From: Mesorhizobium sp. 131-2-1
GTDB lineage: Bacteria > Pseudomonadota > Alphaproteobacteria > Rhizobiales > Rhizobiaceae
Reading direction: 5' to 3'
DNA length: 64,000 bases
Assembly: GCF_016756535.1 (NCBI RefSeq)
Contig: NZ_AP023247.1
Coordinates: 1,178,001 to 1,242,000, forward strand
The position numbers and the translations under genes are program-made. The notes under the pieces are model-generated. The model was given only the letters and a program-made list of their open reading frames with translations. It was not told where the DNA came from and did not search any database. Positions 61,091 to 64,000 of the stretch are shown piece after piece (position 1 is the first letter of the stretch; each line of letters opens with the position of its first letter).

Positions 61091-61600
61091 ATGGGGGACG
61101 CGATTCGCATCATCGGCATCGATCCGGGGCTGAGGCGCACCGGCTGGGGCATCGTCGAGAGCCTCGGCAATTCGTTGCGTTTCGTCGCCTCCGGCACGGT
61201 GCGTTCCGACGACAAGGCGGCGCTCGCGATCAGGCTCTGCCAACTGCATGACGGGCTGGTCGAAGTCCTGCATCAGGCCATGCCACACGAGGCCGCGGTC
61301 GAGCAGACCTTCGTCAACAAGGATGCGACGGCGACGCTGAAACTCGGCCAGGCGCGCGGCATCGCCATGCTGGTGCCGGCGCGCGCCGGGCTGGTGGTCG
61401 CCGAATATGCCCCCAACGCCGTCAAGAAGGCGGTGATCGGTGTCGGTCACGGCGACAAGAAGCAGATCCACATGATGGTCAAGGTGCTGATGCCGAAAGC
61501 GGTGTTCGACACCGACGACGCCGCCGATGCGCTGGCCATCGCCATCTGCCACGCGCATCACCGGCAGAGCGTCGCTTATCGGATGGCGGCGCTGGCGTGA
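61091..61600 (+). CDS. ruvC: Holliday junction resolvase RuvC
   Basis: 169 residues. Four acidic catalytic residues: Asp in [12 protein letters not shown], Glu in [11 protein letters not shown], and two Asp in [15 protein letters not shown]. RuvC cuts Holliday junctions symmetrically after RuvAB branch migration. First gene of ruvC-ruvA-ruvB, with 10 and 43 bases between the genes. The start is ATG 61091. Confidence 0.97.
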   Translation: MGDAIRIIGIDPGLRRTGWGIVESLGNSLRFVASGTVRSDDKAALAIRLCQLHDGLVEVLHQAMPHEAAVEQTFVNKDATATLKLGQARGIAMLVPARAGLVVAEYAPNAVKKAVIGVGHGDKKQIHMMVKVLMPKAVFDTDDAADALAIAICHAHHRQSVAYRMAALA

Positions 61601-61610
61601 GGGGACAGCC

Positions 61611-62231
61611 ATGATCGGCAAGCTCAAGGGCACGCTGGACGAGATCGACGAGGACTATTGCCTCGTTGACGTGCATGGCGTCGGCTACGTCGCCTATTGT
61701 TCGGCACGCACGCTGGCATCGCTGCCGTCGCCGGGCGAGGCGGTGGTGCTGTTCATCGAGACCTATGTGCGCGAGGATATGATCCGCCTCTACGGTTTCC
61801 AGTCGGCGCTGGAGCGCGAATGGTTCCGGTTGCTGATGAACAATGTGCAGGGCGTCGGCGCCAAGGTGGCGCTGGCCATCCTCTCGACGCTGGCGCCGGC
61901 CGACCTCGCCAACGCGATCGCTTTGCGTGACATTGCCATGGTCTCCCGCGCGCCGGGCGTCGGCAAGAAGGTGGCAGAGCGCATCGTCACCGAACTGAAG
62001 GCCAAGGCGCCGGCCTATGCGGGCGCCGCCTCCGGCACGATCGGGCTGAAGCAGGAGCTCGGCGAGGGCGTGGCGCCGGCGCCGATCGCCGATGCCGTCT
62101 CGGCGCTGGTCAATCTCGGCTATTCGCGCGACATCGCGGCCAATGCGGTTTCGGCGGCGCTGAAGACGGCCGGCGAGGACGCCGACGCCTCGAAGTTGAT
62201 CCGCTTCGGCCTGAAGGAACTGGCGCGGTGA
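61611..62231 (+). CDS. ruvA: Holliday junction helicase subunit RuvA
   Basis: 206 residues from ATG 61611. [12 protein letters not shown], then [14 protein letters not shown], the two helix-hairpin-helix motifs ([16 protein letters not shown] and [19 protein letters not shown]), and a C-terminal RuvB-contact domain ([20 protein letters not shown]). RuvA holds the junction in a square-planar form and loads RuvB. The frame upstream to 61527 lies inside ruvC. Confidence 0.97.
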   Translation: MIGKLKGTLDEIDEDYCLVDVHGVGYVAYCSARTLASLPSPGEAVVLFIETYVREDMIRLYGFQSALEREWFRLLMNNVQGVGAKVALAILSTLAPADLANAIALRDIAMVSRAPGVGKKVAERIVTELKAKAPAYAGAASGTIGLKQELGEGVAPAPIADAVSALVNLGYSRDIAANAVSAALKTAGEDADASKLIRFGLKELAR

Positions 62232-62274
62232 GCCTACGCTTGTCCTGGTCCCTGCCGTATGCAAGGAAAGCGGC

Positions 62275-63312
62275 ATGAACCTTTCGCCCCGCCTCATTGC
62301 CCCCGACAAGCGCGGCGAGGATGCCGACCAGACCTTGCGGCCGCAGTCGCTCGACGAGTTCGTCGGCCAGGCGGCGGTCAGGGCCAATCTCAAGGTCTTC
62401 GTCGATGCCGCCAAGGGCCGTGGCGAGGCGCTCGACCATGTGCTGTTTGTCGGCCCACCGGGCCTCGGCAAGACGACGCTGGCGCAGATCATGGCGCGCG
62501 AGCTCGGCGTCAATTTCCGCTCGACCTCCGGGCCGGTCATCGCCAAGGCCGGCGATCTCGCTGCGCTGCTCACCAATCTCGAAGACCGCGACGTGCTGTT
62601 CATCGACGAGATCCACCGCCTCAATCCGGCGGTGGAGGAGATCCTTTATCCGGCGATGGAGGATTTCCAGCTCGACCTGATCATCGGCGAGGGGCCAGCG
62701 GCGCGTTCGGTCAAGATCGACCTCGCCCGCTTCACGCTGGTCGCCGCCACCACGCGGCTCGGGCTGCTCACCAATCCGCTGCGCGACCGTTTCGGCATTC
62801 CGGTGCGGCTGAACTTCTACACGGTCGAGGAGTTGGAGCAGATCGTGCGGCGCGGCGCCCGCATCCTCTCGATGCCGCTCGGCGACGATGGCGCACTGGA
62901 GATCGCCCGGCGGGCGCGCGGCACGCCGCGCATCGCCGGCCGGCTGCTGCGCCGGGTGCGCGATTTTGCATCGGTCGCCGGCGATGGCCATGTCGACCGC
63001 CGGATCGCCGACGAGGCGCTGACCAGGCTGGAGGTCGACGGGCTCGGCCTCGACGCGCTCGACCGCCGCTATCTGTCGATGATCGCCCGCAATTTCGGCG
63101 GCGGGCCGGTCGGCATCGAGACCATCGCGGCGGGGCTCTCCGAACCGCGCGACGCCATCGAGGACATCATCGAGCCCTATCTGATCCAGCAGGGTTTCAT
63201 CCAGCGCACGCCGCGCGGCCGCGTGCTGACAGCCAATGCCTGGCGCCATCTCGGCCTCGACGCGCCGAAGGATCTTGCCCAGCAGCAGATCAGCCTGTTC
63301 CAGGAAGAGTAA
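62275..63312 (+). CDS. ruvB: Holliday junction helicase RuvB
   Basis: 345 residues, AAA+ motor. [12 protein letters not shown], Walker [12 protein letters not shown], Walker [12 protein letters not shown], sensor/arginine [20 protein letters not shown], and the winged helix [15 protein letters not shown] near the C-terminus. It pulls DNA through the RuvA tetramer. Last gene of the operon. Confidence 0.98.
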   Translation: MNLSPRLIAPDKRGEDADQTLRPQSLDEFVGQAAVRANLKVFVDAAKGRGEALDHVLFVGPPGLGKTTLAQIMARELGVNFRSTSGPVIAKAGDLAALLTNLEDRDVLFIDEIHRLNPAVEEILYPAMEDFQLDLIIGEGPAARSVKIDLARFTLVAATTRLGLLTNPLRDRFGIPVRLNFYTVEELEQIVRRGARILSMPLGDDGALEIARRARGTPRIAGRLLRRVRDFASVAGDGHVDRRIADEALTRLEVDGLGLDALDRRYLSMIARNFGGGPVGIETIAAGLSEPRDAIEDIIEPYLIQQGFIQRTPRGRVLTANAWRHLGLDAPKDLAQQQISLFQEE

Positions 63313-63441
63313 CGGAAATTTGTTCCCCGCTCGCGCGGAGAACGGCTGGTCTGCGCAAAATCTGCTCGCCTCGGCCAAGCTGAAGACGCAATTGCCGCCT
63401 CTAGCTTGACGCAATTGCCACTCAAGGGCCGGGGCGGACCT

Positions 63442-64000
63442 ATGATCACCAGACGTGGCTTCCTGCGCCTCATCGGCGGCTCGTTCCTGTCGATGGTGTC
63501 GCTCAGCGCCTATGCGGTCGGCATCGAGCCGATGCTGTTGACGCATGTGAAGCGCTATTCGCTGGCGCCACCGCACTGGCCGGCGGGCCTCAAGCTGCGC
63601 GTTGTCGCGCTGGCCGACATCCATGCCTGCCGGCCATGGATGACGCCGGAGCGGATCGCCTCGCTTGCCGACGAGGCAAACGCGCTGCAGCCGGATCTCA
63701 TCGTGCTGCTCGGCGACTATGTCGCCGGCATGGACCTGGTGACGGATTGGGTGTCTGCATCGGAATGGGCCTCAGCTCTGTCCGGCTTGAAAGCGCCGCT
63801 CGGCGCAATGGCGATCCTTGGCAACCACGATTGGTGGCACGATCCTGTCGCGCAAAGGGCCGGGACCGGACCAACCGAGGCGCGCAAGGCACTCGAGGGC
63901 GCCGGCATCACGGTGCTCGAAAACGATGCCTTGCGCCTGGAAAAGGACGGGCTCGGCTTCTGGCTCGCAGGCCTCGCGGACCAGCTTGCCTTGCTGCCGG
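63442..64000 (+). CDS. Calcineurin-like metallophosphoesterase (3' end outside window)
   Basis: The frame starts at ATG 63442 and is open to the end of the window (186 codons). An Arg-Arg-containing N-terminus (ITRRGFLRLIGGSFLSMVSL) looks like a Tat-type or anchor sequence. Phosphoesterase motifs follow: ALADIHACRPWM, VLLGDYVAGMD and ILGNHDWWHD, as in YaeI-type enzymes. YaeI-like proteins cleave UDP-diacylglucosamine or act on other phosphodiesters; the substrate here is open. It starts 129 bases after ruvB, probably as a separate unit. Confidence 0.85.
   Translation, partial: MITRRGFLRLIGGSFLSMVSLSAYAVGIEPMLLTHVKRYSLAPPHWPAGLKLRVVALADIHACRPWMTPERIASLADEANALQPDLIVLLGDYVAGMDLVTDWVSASEWASALSGLKAPLGAMAILGNHDWWHDPVAQRAGTGPTEARKALEGAGITVLENDALRLEKDGLGFWLAGLADQLALLP

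Noticed and set aside
1..64000. Prophage, insertion sequence, CRISPR array, integron, tRNA or attachment site
   Set aside because: No integrase, transposase, capsid, cas gene, spaced direct repeats or tRNA cloverleaf was seen on either strand.

Overview
This GC-rich, gene-dense window looks like a piece of the main chromosome of an alphaproteobacterium of the order Rhizobiales, most likely Mesorhizobium or a close relative in the Phyllobacteriaceae. The evidence is gene order and family content: rsfS-rlmH-envC-ctpA-deacetylase-rppH, alr-dadA, a complete liv transporter, pyc, gapR, 6S RNA next to 5-formyl-THF cyclo-ligase, rcdA and ruvCAB. There are also several families of short palindromic extragenic repeats of the kind rhizobial genomes carry. 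I see no prophage, insertion sequence, CRISPR array, tRNA or rRNA. The genus is an inference.

Layout. 1-8.5 kb: ribosome silencing and rRNA methylation (rsfS, rlmH), envelope remodelling (an EnvC-like factor, CtpA, a DUF610 deacetylase), RppH, and the D-alanine pair alr-dadA. 8.5-11.1 kb (minus): two overlapping lipoprotein genes, PLA2-like and PLD-like. 11.2-13.9 kb: LysR regulator divergent from mmsA, with a second copy of the mmsA 3' end before the terminator. 14.1-15.0 kb: two paralogous small secreted proteins, the second behind a leader that can fold two mutually exclusive ways over its Shine-Dalgarno. 15.0-19.1 kb: a hydroxyproline catabolic cluster (GntR regulator, deaminase, oxidase, epimerase) with clear GATATATC operators. 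20.1 kb: a lone ectC-like gene with a one-base frameshift. 20.9-26.8 kb: livH-M-G-F, a small membrane protein and the binding protein. 27-31 kb: pyruvate carboxylase and gapR.

31-43 kb is mixed: arsenate reductase, MsrB, a MoxR/VWA operon with an AT-richer small gene inside it, 6S RNA, 5-FCL, YmdB, TerC, YebC, a SelW-like protein and a TetR-controlled pair. 43-60 kb holds rpmE, an MsbA-like exporter, M32 carboxypeptidase, a non-flagellar MotA/OmpA stator-like pair, hemolysin III, suhB-efp, Sel1-thiE, EamA divergent from Lrp, an adenylate cyclase and small transport or stress genes. 60.1-64 kb: a predicted CtrA-activated small RNA, rcdA with its own CtrA box, ruvCAB and a truncated phosphoesterase.

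The observations most worth following are the switch-like leader at 14651-14703, the CtrA-box/sRNA unit at 60147-60283, the palindromic repeat family whose core is constant while its arms differ but stay self-complementary, the PLA2/PLD lipoprotein pair, the synonymous mmsA tail duplication and the frameshifted lone ectC. All function calls rest on motif reading and gene context; no database search was possible.
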